Assembly (NCBI GenBank): GCA_963556145.1
Contig: OY744464.1
Location: 5,704,001-5,768,000 of the forward strand
Origin: Hygrocybe punicea
Lineage: Eukaryota > Basidiomycota > Agaricomycetes > Agaricales > Hygrophoraceae
Direction: 5' to 3'
DNA length: 64,000 bases
Below the pieces are notes generated by a model. That model was not told the origin of the DNA. It searched no databases and saw nothing but the letters and a program-made list of their open reading frames with translations. The translations under genes were made by a program, and so were the position numbers. Of this stretch, positions 12,379 through 22,975 are shown piece by piece. The first letter of the stretch is position 1; each line of letters starts with the position of its first letter.

Positions 12379-14507
12379 GCAAAAGAAAATCGTCAAGCTC
12401 CAACGGGAGCGCAATGAGAAGCGGGAATCTAGAACCGGGGGGACCCAAGACGCCGCGGGAAATGGGATCGGCCAGGTTTGTATCTGAGGGAACGTATTCG
12501 AAGGATAAAGAGATGTTTCTGTCGATGAGAAGAATGTCGGTTCGACGAATGGAAAGGTTGACCATGAAATTGCGACCGCGACCTTTGGAAAAGGCACCGA
12601 TGACGCCTTCGTTGTCACTGCGAATGAGTACATCGACATCGCGTGTACCTCGCGCTTCCAAGGCTAGGCAAGCGATCTCCACCGCAATGGCTTCGAGCCA
12701 GCCTATGTCTCTGCCGGGCCCCCGCCAATTTGGGAAGAGTTGCCAAGCATCCCATTGATTGTTGATTAACAAACCGATACCCCAGCTCGTAGAGGCATTG
12801 ACCCAGATACCGAAGTCTGAGGTTGGTCCTTTCAGGGTGAGGGAACGAGTATGTGGGAAGGAGAGGATATTCGACCAGTGGGCGAGATCGGATAAAACGG
12901 AAGATGGAACCCAGCGAGGGGCCCATATGTTCGAGAAGGAGGATGCGAAGGCGTATAGTGAGGACAAGTAGGAGCGGCCAGAGGTGTAGACAAAAACAAT
13001 GTGTGAGAGAGAGCCGCTGATGGAGAGAACTTCTTTTTCGGGGGCTCGTTGGTTTTTGTAGTTGTCAATGAAAGTGTCCACATGTTTTTTGAACTTTAAA
13101 CGTTTTGGCTTGGTCAGCGAAACAGTACGATCAGGGAGGCTCCAAAAGAAGCCAACGTAGGAGAAAGTGGGAAGAAAGTCTTGGCCTTTCGCGGCATGCC
13201 AAGGGACACTGAGTATAGCGATACTTTCGATCATGGAAGTTCGATCGTAGCGATAGATGTAAGGGGAGAAAGAACCGTCGTCGGAGATTCCCCTGTCAAT
13301 GGGAAATCTGAAACAAACGTAGTCGTCTACCCATTTGATTGTGGGAGAAACGTCAACGGCATGCCATATATCTGTGACGGCATCGGCAACTTGGCCGTGA
13401 TTACCGCCAGCGGTGGCAGCACCGAAAATGTGACAATGATCGATCCAAAATTGATTGTTGACACTTACGACTTGTGCCGCTTTATGAGGGGGCCATAACG
13501 GGACTGTGCGATAGGCGCCCTTGACATTGAGGACACATGCTTCCGCTCCAGCGGGTGCGTTCGCGACCTGCGAATGATGTAATGAGCATGGCTTGGTGAG
13601 AGCACAATGCTAGCGAAAAAGGGGAATGGATGCGAAATGGGCATCATTGTAATGAATGGGAAGATGCTCTGGCATCGTGAGAAATGGGGTGTGAACATGG
13701 GAATGAAAGGGGATAATGGGAAAGGAATGGTGAAAGGAAAGGAAGGATGCGTACGATGTCCGCAGCATCATTGGCTGTGCCCCAACGAGTGGGAAAGTCG
13801 TCTGAGTTGAGCATGTCGTTGATGGAAATGCCGGGTGATCCTTTGAAGGATAAATTGCGGCATATTCGTTTCTTGTCGGGTTTGCCGTCTTCTCCGGGAA
13901 TAATGGCAACTTGAATGGGGGACGAACGGAAGGGGCCAAGTATGGTTTCGACTTCGGAGAGGGTGTATGGACCAGACATGCACTGAAGCGCGACTTCGCT
14001 TGCAAAGTATTCGAGGATAGCAGGTATGTGTTCGTCGACGGAAAAGTGATTTGGCGGTGTGTAAGTCTCGGTGATGGGAGGTAGGTCGCCTAGTGGGAAA
14101 CCGTGAGATATTTTGTGGGGCAGGTCGGGGTAGGTATTAAGCAGAGAATGTGTTGTTAGCATCGAAAGGAAAGCATCGGCATGGTATGGGGTCACAATAC
14201 GATCACATTCCAAGACAGAGACCAGCGGTGGCATGATGATTGGGGTCGCCGCAGATGGAGCAGATGTGGCAAGAGGAGTGATTTTTGGTGCAACGATTTC
14301 CTGGGCCATAAATGTTGAAGTTGATACAGATGGATGCACCTGTGAGTTTGACTGTAAATTTTTTGTCGGTCCATTTTGCGAAGACGGGAGATTTGTTCTC
14401 GGTGGTGATGTATGTACAAGTGTGAAATTTGTGGCCAGGTCTACCGCAGATGAGGCAAGTACCGGCGCCGGGCGTGTCGATCTTGCCTTCGCGAAAGGGT
14501 TTGCCAT
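12371..14507 (-). CDS. reverse transcriptase-RNase H of the DIRS-like element
   Basis: Proposed exons 14507-13755 and 13567-12371 (649 aa). The ATG at 14507 is a guess, because the frame overlaps the gag frame and remains open upstream. RT motifs: RSSPIQVAIIPGEDGKPDKK with RICRNLSFKG, then ACVLNVKGAYRTVPL, HIFGAATAGGNHGQ, and the catalytic IKWVDDYVCF box. The RNase H-like part includes FGIWVNASTSWGIGLLI, WLEAIAVEIACLAL, VLIRSDNEGVIGAF and FEYVPSDTNLADPISRG. The break at 13568-13754 has GT-AG ends and keeps phase 0 (DAADI then VANAPAG), so it is best read as a 187-nt intron. Confidence 0.78.
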
Positions 14508-15549
14508 CTTTGCGAATGCTAGCGGTTTTGGATGAAGAAGGGTATGGCTGATAACGGGATTCGGAACGATCAAGTCCTCCTCGACGTAGGCGTTTGAGGT
14601 CTTCACGCTGTTCAGAACGAAAGATTTCAGCTTTGACGGATTCAAAACGAGTAAGATATCGGTCTTCGTTGAAAGTACGGGGATCGTAGGAGGCTTCTTG
14701 ACGTTGTTCTTTGTCGAAGGCTTTGATAGCTCGAAAGTTCAAGGTGAAATGGGGCTGTGTACGTAAGAATTTGTAATGAGAGCTAGAACGTTGATGGAAC
14801 TCTTGATCGCCGTAGAGACCTTGGAATTTGAGAAGGTTTTGATATGCCTCGTGGAATTCGGATATGGAAATATCGTCCTCGTCGGGAAATTGAGTTAAGT
14901 CTAAAATCGTGGCTTTGGATCCGGATATGGTAGTGATCTTTTTCATGGAAAGCGAGGCGGAATTTTTCCAAAGTTTGTCGGTGGAGGCAGAAGTGAACAT
15001 GGAAAGCGGGATATGATGTTTGGACTTAGCGAGAGTGATTATATGCGGGTGAACGCGGAATTTGACAGAAGTGCGAGATTCGACAGGACGCTCATTGGCG
15101 GTGGAGAACAGGATTTCGGGAGCGGGAATAGCGAATTCGGGGTCGACAGATTTTTCGGTATCGTTCAGCAGTAAGGTAGAGATTAGTTTTTTTGATCGCG
15201 GAGTCATTTTGAGAACCTCAGAAAGGATATTCAAGACAGAGCTAGGTAGTGAATTTTCTCCGAAGTTGCCGGAGTCATCTGGGTTGAATGGAGGAAGTAA
15301 GCGTGGGAATCTGAGATTGCCGTTAGAGTCTAGCTCGTCGAGGTCTAGCAGCGGTTCATGTTCTTCCATGACGTCTTGGAAGTTGGGATCGTCTCTCTGC
15401 GAGTCTCTTAGTAGATTTCTAGCAGTGATAGCAGCGTTTTCTTTTATAGCTTCTTCGCGCGTTATGGGTCTAGAGGAACTAGCGTCGAATGGGAAGAGGT
15501 TTGATATGTCTTTACCAGCAACGCCTCTCGGAGCGGTTCCAGAAGTCAT
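14203..15549 (-). CDS. Gag-like protein of the DIRS-like element
   Basis: 448 aa from the ATG at 15549 (MTSGTAPRGVAGKDISNLF). The N-terminal two thirds are charged with no recognised domain. The C-terminus has a zinc knuckle CLICGRPGHKFHTC (C-x2-C-x4-H-x4-C), then more Cys/His pairs (CTKNHSSCHICSICGDPNHH). It presumably forms the nucleoprotein particle. It overlaps the RT frame at its 3' end. Confidence 0.75.
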   Translation of the reverse strand: MTSGTAPRGVAGKDISNLFPFDASSSRPITREEAIKENAAITARNLLRDSQRDDPNFQDVMEEHEPLLDLDELDSNGNLRFPRLLPPFNPDDSGNFGENSLPSSVLNILSEVLKMTPRSKKLISTLLLNDTEKSVDPEFAIPAPEILFSTANERPVESRTSVKFRVHPHIITLAKSKHHIPLSMFTSASTDKLWKNSASLSMKKITTISGSKATILDLTQFPDEDDISISEFHEAYQNLLKFQGLYGDQEFHQRSSSHYKFLRTQPHFTLNFRAIKAFDKEQRQEASYDPRTFNEDRYLTRFESVKAEIFRSEQREDLKRLRRGGLDRSESRYQPYPSSSKTASIRKDGKPFREGKIDTPGAGTCLICGRPGHKFHTCTYITTENKSPVFAKWTDKKFTVKLTGASICINFNIYGPGNRCTKNHSSCHICSICGDPNHHATAGLCLGM

Positions 15550-15772
15550 TTTTTCTAAGAAGAGAGAAGAAGGATATCTGAAAATTTTGAGGCGAAGAAG
15601 GGGTTCTGAGATGGAGGGGCAGAGAGAGAAAGGATGAAGACTTTGGGGATGCACGCGTCTCCCTAAGAATTACAGCAATGCTTTGGGGAGACGCGTTAGG
15701 TTTAATTTTGTCGCTTACAAAGCCTTAGCTCGATTAGGTACTCGCAGGCTCTTCTACATCAAGCCGCACCCG

Positions 15773-16400
15773 TTTTCAGCGAGTATTGGAAACACGATTT
15801 CTAAATGGTGGCTGTGCATTTCTGAATAAGGAAGCTGCTGAGAACCCGAGGTTTGATGAGTATATTACATAAGATATATGTCATCCATATATGGCTACAC
15901 CACATGACTTAGTGTGACAGACAGTAAAATGACAATAGATAATGGTTAAGGACAATAGAAAAAAAGGTGTTGCAGAGAAAGATTTAGAGGGCACTTCAAA
16001 AGGGGTTGTTGTATTTAAAACCATGATTTTCTATCAGGTGAAGGAGGAGGTTGGTAGTTTAATCAAGAGAAGCTGGTGTGATGCTTTGTGACGTGCTGTG
16101 TAACATTGGAACTGAATGCTTATCTCCTCCTTCATCTCATAGAAAATCATGGTTTTAAATACACCAACCTCTTTTGAAGTGCCCTCTAAATCTTTCTCTG
16201 CAACACCTTTTTTTCTATTGTCCTTAACCATTATCTATTGTCATTTTACTGTCTGTCACACTAAGTCATGTGGTGTAGCCATATATGGATGACATATATC
16301 TTATGTAATATACTCATCAAACCTCGGGTTCTCAGCAGCTTCCTTATTCAGAAATGCACAGCCACCATTTAGAAATCGTGTTTCCAATACTCGCTGAAAA
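15773..16400. repeat. long palindrome with ~278-bp arms and ~73-bp loop
   Basis: Left arm 15773-16050 starts TTTTCAGCGAGTATTGG. Right arm 16124-16400 ends with its reverse complement CCAATACTCGCTGAAAA. Pairing continues through the TATATATGGCTACACC region with only scattered mismatches (for example CAGGTGAAGG against GAGATGAAGG near the loop). No gene is visible in it. Confidence 0.9.
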
Positions 16401-17144
16401 TGGCTGTAACAGATGTCAATTTCTTGAAGATTTACATGGTTTGTGAAGACCAAATTGTTGTGCCTTTGCTGGCTTCTCCACATCGGAATATTAATACGAG
16501 TTTGGGAATCCAAATGGAGACACCTTCATTGGTGTAGACAAAGCTGAGGGAGTCAAGAAAGATGTCTGTAGATCTCAAGGTACAGTCCTCTCCCAGTCCC
16601 ACTTGCCTTCTGTCACACTCATTCTCAATCAGTTTAGCAATAGTGGAATTGACGATTGGGACAATTCTCACCTCCCAGGCCCTCCCAAAACTAGGCAGAG
16701 GCCCCATGCCATTGTCAACAAGTGGGTTCAAATGTTGCAATGAGCAGTGGCTGAGTGGCTGATAGGGACAGTGAAGACGTTAAGCGAAGAGTTTGTTGGC
16801 CTTCCCTACTACTCCAAGTGGGTTCGAGATGATGGGCAAGCAAATTCTCGCATCAAAGGAGTGGAACACAGCTGTTATGCTTGTGGCAACAGCATCACAA
16901 ATGACACCAAAGAGCAGCAATCAGCAAGAGTATTAGGTGTGTACTCAGGCTCTCTGTCAGTTTGCATTCAAGGTCATACTCCAGTAGTGGGTCTGTTTGG
17001 CAAGCCTTGGGCAGTCCCCAAAGTAATATTGAAGTACTATTGTGTTCAGTTCCAGTAATGTTTTAACATATACTCTGTGTATACCAACTTCCTTGCCTTA
17101 TCCATAGTAATGGCTGTTATGCCTGCTTCTAGGGCCCTCCAGGG

Positions 17145-17575
17145 GTATACCCAGGGTATGAAATGCCAAACCCCTACCCCTACCCTCAATACCCATACCC
17201 TTATAGCAGGGGTAGGGGGTTTGGAGGGTGAGGGGTGGAGGGTTTGGAGGGGTATGACTAAGGCATGAGAATCACATGAGCATGACCACATCATGATTAT
17301 CATACATCAAATGATGAAAATGACACTGAAAAACATAATAGAGATGCAGTTAATGAGGCTAAATGAAGCCAATGTGTGACTAGATCAGTGTTAGAGGCTC
17401 ATATTCAGCATTTTCATGACATCAAGGTGGTCTGGCCTTGCTTTGAACATGATTAGTCATACCCTTCATACTCTTTTGAAAACCCCTGGGGGGTAGGGTG
17501 TTTGCAAGGGTATGATTTTCCAAACCCCTACCCCTATATCCCATACCCTAGGTGTTACCTCTACCCCTGTATGGC
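17145..17575. repeat. CCCTA/GGGGT-rich inverted-repeat element
   Basis: AAACCCCTACCCC occurs at about 17168 and 17520. A segment GCAGGGGTAGGGGGTTTGGA near 17206 pairs with the sequence TCCAAACCCCTACCCCTATA near 17518. The inner parts GGGGTATGACTAAGG (17250) and TAGTCATACCCTT (17454) also pair. The layout resembles a small foldback or MITE. Confidence 0.6.
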
Positions 17576-17774
17576 CCTACCTGCTTCAACTAAGTCATGT
17601 TCAGGACACCTGCTCACTCGAATTGATCTCCATTGACGTTGTAGGAGAATTTTGGTTAGGCTGCCTTAGGCAATGTGCTTGGTGGAGACACCAACAGATT
17701 CAACAATGTTGTCTCCTTCCAGCAGTAGCTGCAACACTCCTTGTTTCATTTCCTAGATGGCAGTAACCCAGTGT

Positions 17775-17905
17775 GAATGAGTGGTATTGAGGGAGAAAAT
17801 GGTTTTTGATTTTTTTGATTTTTGATTTTTTTGATTTTTTTCATGCTTTTTGAACCATTGGACAAGAATTTCTGAATCAGCTGTATCTTGTGCAACTTCT
17901 GGTGA
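17775..17905 (-). pseudogene. second fragment of the ADSEILV-type transposon gene
   Basis: On the minus strand this reads TADSEILVQWFKKHEKNQKN followed by Lys/Ser repeats coded by an AAATC-rich stretch. It matches the fragment at 10455-10550 in the opposite orientation. No complete gene accompanies it. Confidence 0.4.
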
Positions 17906-19067
17906 CAGTGTCTTTTGGTGCAAGTCCAAGTCCACTACTACCAACAATAGAAGTGTTCAATGACTGTGGCAATATCTGGAAATGGTGTTTGATGGCCAAT
18001 GTAAAAGGGGTTGTTGAAAAAGAATGTCTCTGATCTGATAAGTGCTTTTGGGGAGTATCGATAGGATCAAGATTATCAGGCCAGGATGGTCAAGTTCTTC
18101 TTTGTCCTCCTTGATTGGGTTCTTGAGGGTGCTGAGTTTTTTTGGAATCTTGTTACGGATCGCTGTTCTTATGGCGGACTCCGGCAACAACAAACCAAAT
18201 GAGGATGTAATAAGAAAGAAGCGAGTACAAACAAGGAAGAGGAGGGAGGAGTCTGGGTTTCTGGTAGCGGTCGAGGGAAGAGTAGCTAGACTAAACTTAA
18301 AGATTACTGACTATGAATGTCCATGATTATATACTAACAAACGACTTCAGGGCTGGCTTCTTCGTCATGCGTGGCTGCGAGGAGGACAAGCTCCGAGATG
18401 AATGGCATCTTGGTTTACTTCGTGGTATGTGCATTTTGGGGTGCCAACGTGGTGGCCAGCGGCTGTATTGCGGGTCTGGTGTCAGCAGACAACTGATCTG
18501 GTGGTTGTGCTGTGCAGTGTTGTTGAGTGCCTGTATGAGCGTGTGTGACGTTGGTGACTTGTCGGCGGTGATCGGGTGATGAGGATAATAATATGGATTG
18601 GGATACCGTCGTCGATTGTCATCGATGATGTTCTGGACCCAGGTTACGACATCATTGTGGGATGTGGAGTCAGAAACGGGGTCGGAAGCGGGGGTTAGAT
18701 CGGGGTGAAACGTAACAAAACTTGAATCTCCATGGTAAAGACACGACTGCTGCCATCACCAATAGGGCTGCGAGACATTACTAACTTCTGAGTTGTGGGT
18801 TATAGTCAAATTCATGAGTTTACTATGGTCTGTCTTAAATTATGCAGTAGTGAACATTCGTGATTGTCAATCCAATATTGGCAAAGATAAATCACTTTCA
18901 GCCAATGCAAACTACTTTCACTGGAGGTTTACTCTTCTGTAGTCAGATTGTTGGAAAAACGGCACCACAATAAAGAGAAATGAGTGCGCTTACTCTTTAA
19001 GTGTGTTGTACAAAAACTTGTAACTCCTCAGATTTCCTTTCAATTGGCGTATATCCAGACTGAATGT

Positions 19068-19310
19068 TGTATAGATTGATATCTCTCTGCATGCGTATTC
19101 TCTTATTTTCTATTGTTACAGTTTACCTTATCTTCTTTACAATCCCACTTCACCATTTCTTCACCACAGTCCATTTATAGATACTATACAGTACCTATAT
19201 AGTGGCTTGTGTACATAGTTACAAACAAGAAGAGTTTGGGTTTTGATCCCACTGACAGGACTCGAAAAACATTGATTCTGCACCTACCCAGGCCATGTTC
19301 ACCACAATGT
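19068..19310. mobile_element. 243-bp insertion in the KA1-like fragment
   Basis: Absent from the intact copy, where GACTGAACGT is followed directly by GTCGTTCAATCC. AATGT stands at 19063-19067 and again at 19306-19310, consistent with a 5-bp target duplication. It contains no coding sequence that I recognise. Confidence 0.55.
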
Positions 19311-19474
19311 GTCATTCAATCCATCCAGTCTTGTGAGCTTGACAGTGAATTGTACTTCTCCAGGATCCTGTGTTGTGTCTCCATACACAGGGCCCTGCAT
19401 CTTCTGCGGTTCAGGAGTCATGGCATCATCAAGGGGCTGCGAGTGAGGCAGAAACCCATGAGGCCAGTTGGTGC

Positions 19475-20337
19475 TGTAGAGACTCGACGTCCCTCTAAGT
19501 CCGTACCGTCGATATATCATGAATCCGGACGAACCCGATGCCTCCAAACGATTCCCATTATAACCCGACGTGATGTGACCCAATGTGACCGACATGACCC
19601 GACACATGCCGCTTTGTGATGGCCGCTTTTGGACCAAATCTGGCAGCCTCAGAAGCCCTGGAGTTCTAATAATAGGAGATGGATCTCATTGGACTCGATC
19701 CCTGACTTCGGACTTGCCTTATATACCCATCCCCTCATCCCTTTGGAGATATATGTGAGATTTCAGATCTTTTTCTTGGATATTCCTTTTCCCCTCCATT
19801 TTCCTGTCTATGTCACATTGCAACCCCCATTTCCACATCCCCATTCCATCTTCTCTTTGTAGTTTCTATCAGCCGAAATAAACATGTCTGAAAGTAGACT
19901 ACACACACATGTACTATAAAAACGGTCCCCGACGACCATACAAAAAGAGATACCCTTAGTCCCCATTTTCCTCATAGTCAGAATCATGTTTTAGTCCCTT
20001 CAAGTCCTCGTCCTCGTAGACCCTTAGCTTTTTGTAGTTCACTTTGTTGTCTTTATCCTTGCTCTATTATTCGTTCATCATTTCTGACCCGACCTGCCAT
20101 ACCCAACATCGTCAGCATCATCAGGTTCTTTGTTATTTATCCGTTTTCAGTCCGTTCTTCACCGGGTTTGATATTATTTGTCCAGTTTTATGCGGCAGCT
20201 TTATATTTTACTTCTATTTCCACTTTTATTATTATCCCCAACACTGATTATCCACAGTCACTTCTACACTGACACCCCTTGGTTAGGATCATTATCTTTA
20301 TTTTTCCGAAGCCACCAAGAACCCGCATCTACAGCGC
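19475..20337. mobile_element. about 860-bp insertion in the KA1-like fragment with short inverted ends
   Basis: Absent from the uninterrupted copy (GTTGGTGC joined directly to GGGAAGAG). The ends are GCTGTAGA (19473-19480) and TCTACAGC (20328-20335), an 8-bp inverted match. The interior is pyrimidine-rich with no supported gene. Confidence 0.5.
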
Positions 20338-20712
20338 AGGAAGAGATTGCTAGGAGCTTCTCTGACACCAAAGCTATTGGGAGTCGCTGCATGCCACCTG
20401 ACACGTATACATCGATATCGATACTTGCTCTCATGCTGAATCTCCACGCCCATCCCTCCCAAGACCTCATGAACATGTTTCATGACCTTGGGCAGGGAAC
20501 GGGTTGTGATAGTAGATGAATCAAGAGTGCCATGATGAATTCCAGAATACTAGTATTGGTCTTGGTCCTGGTCTGATCGTCGTCTGGGATAGTGTGATCT
20601 CTGCTGTCTGTCTCAGGCTGAGTCATCAAGAACGAGAACAAGCCCACTCGCTCAGCATTTGGGTCCAAGATTTCTCATTGGTGTCTTTCGCACTCCACTC
20701 TGGTTCAACACT

Positions 20713-22562
20713 GTGACCCTCATCAGGACAACATGGACGGAATGACATGGGATTATAAATGATTAGTGGATAAATAATTCGAATAATATATCTAACGAGA
20801 AAGTCCTGACTGCATCAGGGGAAACCTTGCTTGGCCAAGTAATTGAAAAAAGGATGAATTATATATTCATTATACAGTAACAAAGCAAAGTGGTATCTAA
20901 GTTGCAACAAAGGTTGCGGGGATCTAGTATCAAGGCATATGTTAATGGGGTTAACCGACATATATTTAAAACAAAACAAACCATATGTCCACTAGTCGAC
21001 TTTATTTTTCTTAGGAGAAAGGAGATATGAGTTGGGATCAGTTTTATTGAATTTTCCTTTCTTCGGAGATGGTGTTGCAATAATGTTAGGTGGTACAAGC
21101 ACCCAGATAGAAGATATGGTGGCAGTGAAAGCATCGCAAGCAAGCACATTGTGTCTTGCATTAGTAAACCAATGTGACATCATGAATTCAATCAGAACAA
21201 GGGCACCCTGTAGGTGTTTGTGGTACACCAACAGATTGATTAGCTTGCTGCCAATGTTGAACGCCTCTAGATGATGGACACAATGGGAGGCCCAGGTGTC
21301 ATTGAGGGATAGGAGAGGTCTGGATGACTCAGATGATTTATCATCAGATCATGTGATATACAGAATTGCCAATTTGGGGTCTACACTTGCTGTAATTGGC
21401 AAGTGCGCAGTCTGGCAAGTGCATTGCATGGTCAGGTTAAAGAGAGGTATCGTCCAGTGTGGGATTGGTGAAGAGAGTGTCTTGAGGTAGCATGGATATA
21501 GTGACAAGGTCAGTATGAAAGAAAACAAAGGAGTGTGTCAGGGAAAAACCAACTAGGATGGTGGGATAGTCGAGGTCAGACATGCAAACAGCATATGCTG
21601 TGCTGGATGACAATGTCTGTGTTGATGACGTATCAAGGGGTGATGTCTTGTCCTGTGTGTGGAACAATGTGGTTCACCTGACGTTGGTATTTGTCCAAGA
21701 AAGGGCATTGTTGTAAATGAGTGTGGGAGGTATCAATGTTACAGATGGAAAAGGATAAATGGTGGGTCCAGGTTTAGAGTCATGGCACGAGTGACAAGCT
21801 GTGAGAACAAGTTGTTGGGTACTGCATTGAAGCAATGACATGTGAACAAAACACAATAGGGGTCTGTTCACTGTATTAGATAGTCGTATGATCTGTGGTC
21901 GAAGTATGAAGGTGTGTACTTCGGTGACAGTTGGATTGGAGGGAACGGTGAGATGTCTTGTGATTGAGGATTGTTCAGAGTATGCATGCAGGTGAGGAAT
22001 GTCATTGGATGATCAGGGAGGATAATGGTAGGCACGGAATATGAAAGTGGAAACCATATATCCAGGAATAGCAATTGTCAATTACATGGTGAGATATTGT
22101 CAAGGTGGAAGTCGGATGTATCGATGGCAGAAGGGTTTCGGTGCCGATGCCAAAGATAGATCATAACAAGGTAAAAACTGATAAGGAAAGAGATGGCAAT
22201 GCTGCCAATGATGATTACAGTAATTAGCTGTGTTGGGAGTACAGCCATTGTGTATCAGTTTGTCGTGGGATGAAGTAAATAATATGTCAAGGTAAGGGAA
22301 AAGACAATGGCGATGATGTCCGTTGGCAAGGAGACTGTTTGGGTACAGCAAGGTCACGTGGGGATGTGTCCATGGTTGGTCTGGATTGTTCTAGAAGAAA
22401 GGGTAAAAAGAAAACAAGAACAAGAATAAACAATGATGTCCAAAAGAAGACAAAAGGTAAACAAGGATAAAAAAGGAAGGTGTGGTAATGCAGAATCGTC
22501 ATGACAGGTACCGGAGTTGGAATTGGAGTTGCGGAGTTGTAAAATGTAACACCAAAATATAT
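20713..22562. other. AT-rich intergenic, no supported gene
   Basis: Short frames only, in low-complexity AT/TG-rich sequence. I see no domain, splice-joined gene or clear terminal repeat. Confidence 0.5.
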
Positions 22563-22925
22563 ATCTGCATTTATAAATGACAGTAGAGTTTGCAGAAATG
22601 GCAAAGTCTGCTGGACAGAGCAAAATGACAATATAATATAAGAGTTGCAGGCAGTGGTTGGCATATTAAGCATAACAGGCATGATAGATCTACCTGAATG
22701 GCAGTATTTGCCCAGATCAACAAGAAGGACATCAAACAGAAATATCTATCTGCATTTATAAAATACAGTAGAGTTGGCAGAAATGGCAAAGTCTGCTGGA
22801 TGGAGCAAAATGACAGTGTAATACAAGAGTCACAAATAGCAGACAGCATATTACAGTATGACAGGTGTGACAGGGTCTGCCTGGGTGGCAGTATTTGCCC
22901 AGATCAACAAGGAAGACATGAATCT
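22563..22925. repeat. two direct copies of a ~185-bp unit
   Basis: CTGCATTTATAAA...GGCAAAGTCTGCTGGA...GCAGTATTTGCCCAGATCAACAAG occurs at about 22563-22745 and again at 22748-22925, with scattered substitutions and small indels. Confidence 0.8.
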
Positions 22926-22975
22926 GAAGGCAGTGACCTACCCAAATAGCATTGATGAAAAATTTGAACTGGGGT

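Larger units (their letters stand above)
10620..15730 (-). mobile_element. DIRS/Ngaro-like tyrosine-recombinase retrotransposon
   Basis: On the minus strand the order is gag (zinc knuckle), RT-RNase H, tyrosine recombinase (YR), with no integrase and no LTRs, which defines the DIRS order of YR retroelements. Gag-RT-YR order is closest to Ngaro-type layouts. Both outer ends carry a short related inverted sequence (TACAAAGCCT at about 10616-10625 as reverse complement and at 15716-15725), which I take as the approximate termini. The internal complementary region was not resolved. Coding regions appear uninterrupted except for one in-frame intron-like gap in RT, so the copy may be recent. Confidence 0.75.
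16401..18780. other. transposon-relic region without a convincing gene
   Basis: Several short open frames exist on both strands but none shows a recognisable domain. Examples are 16747-17058 plus, with SCYACGNSITND, and 18172-18326 plus, with a basic KKRVQTRKRREES stretch. The region contains the CCCTA-rich hairpin at 17145-17575 and an inverted relic at 17775-17905, and it follows the large palindrome directly. Best read as accumulated element fragments. Confidence 0.5.
18787..20712 (-). pseudogene. kinase C-terminal (KA1-like) gene fragment, split by two insertions
   Basis: The pieces 18787-19067, 19311-19474 and 20338-20712 align in order with the uninterrupted copy at 24712-25560. On the minus strand the readable parts give VMKHVHEVLGGMGVEIQ and TVKLTRLDGLND. 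This resembles the C-terminus of fungal CAMKL-type kinases (KA1-like; LTRLDxLxDTxSLDIRRLKGNLRS). No kinase domain is nearby, so this is a fragment. Confidence 0.7.

Noticed and set aside
17145..17575. Possible interstitial telomere repeat
   Set aside because: The units are CCCCTA/ACCCCT mixed with other bases, not uniform TTAGGG, and are arranged as inverted blocks.
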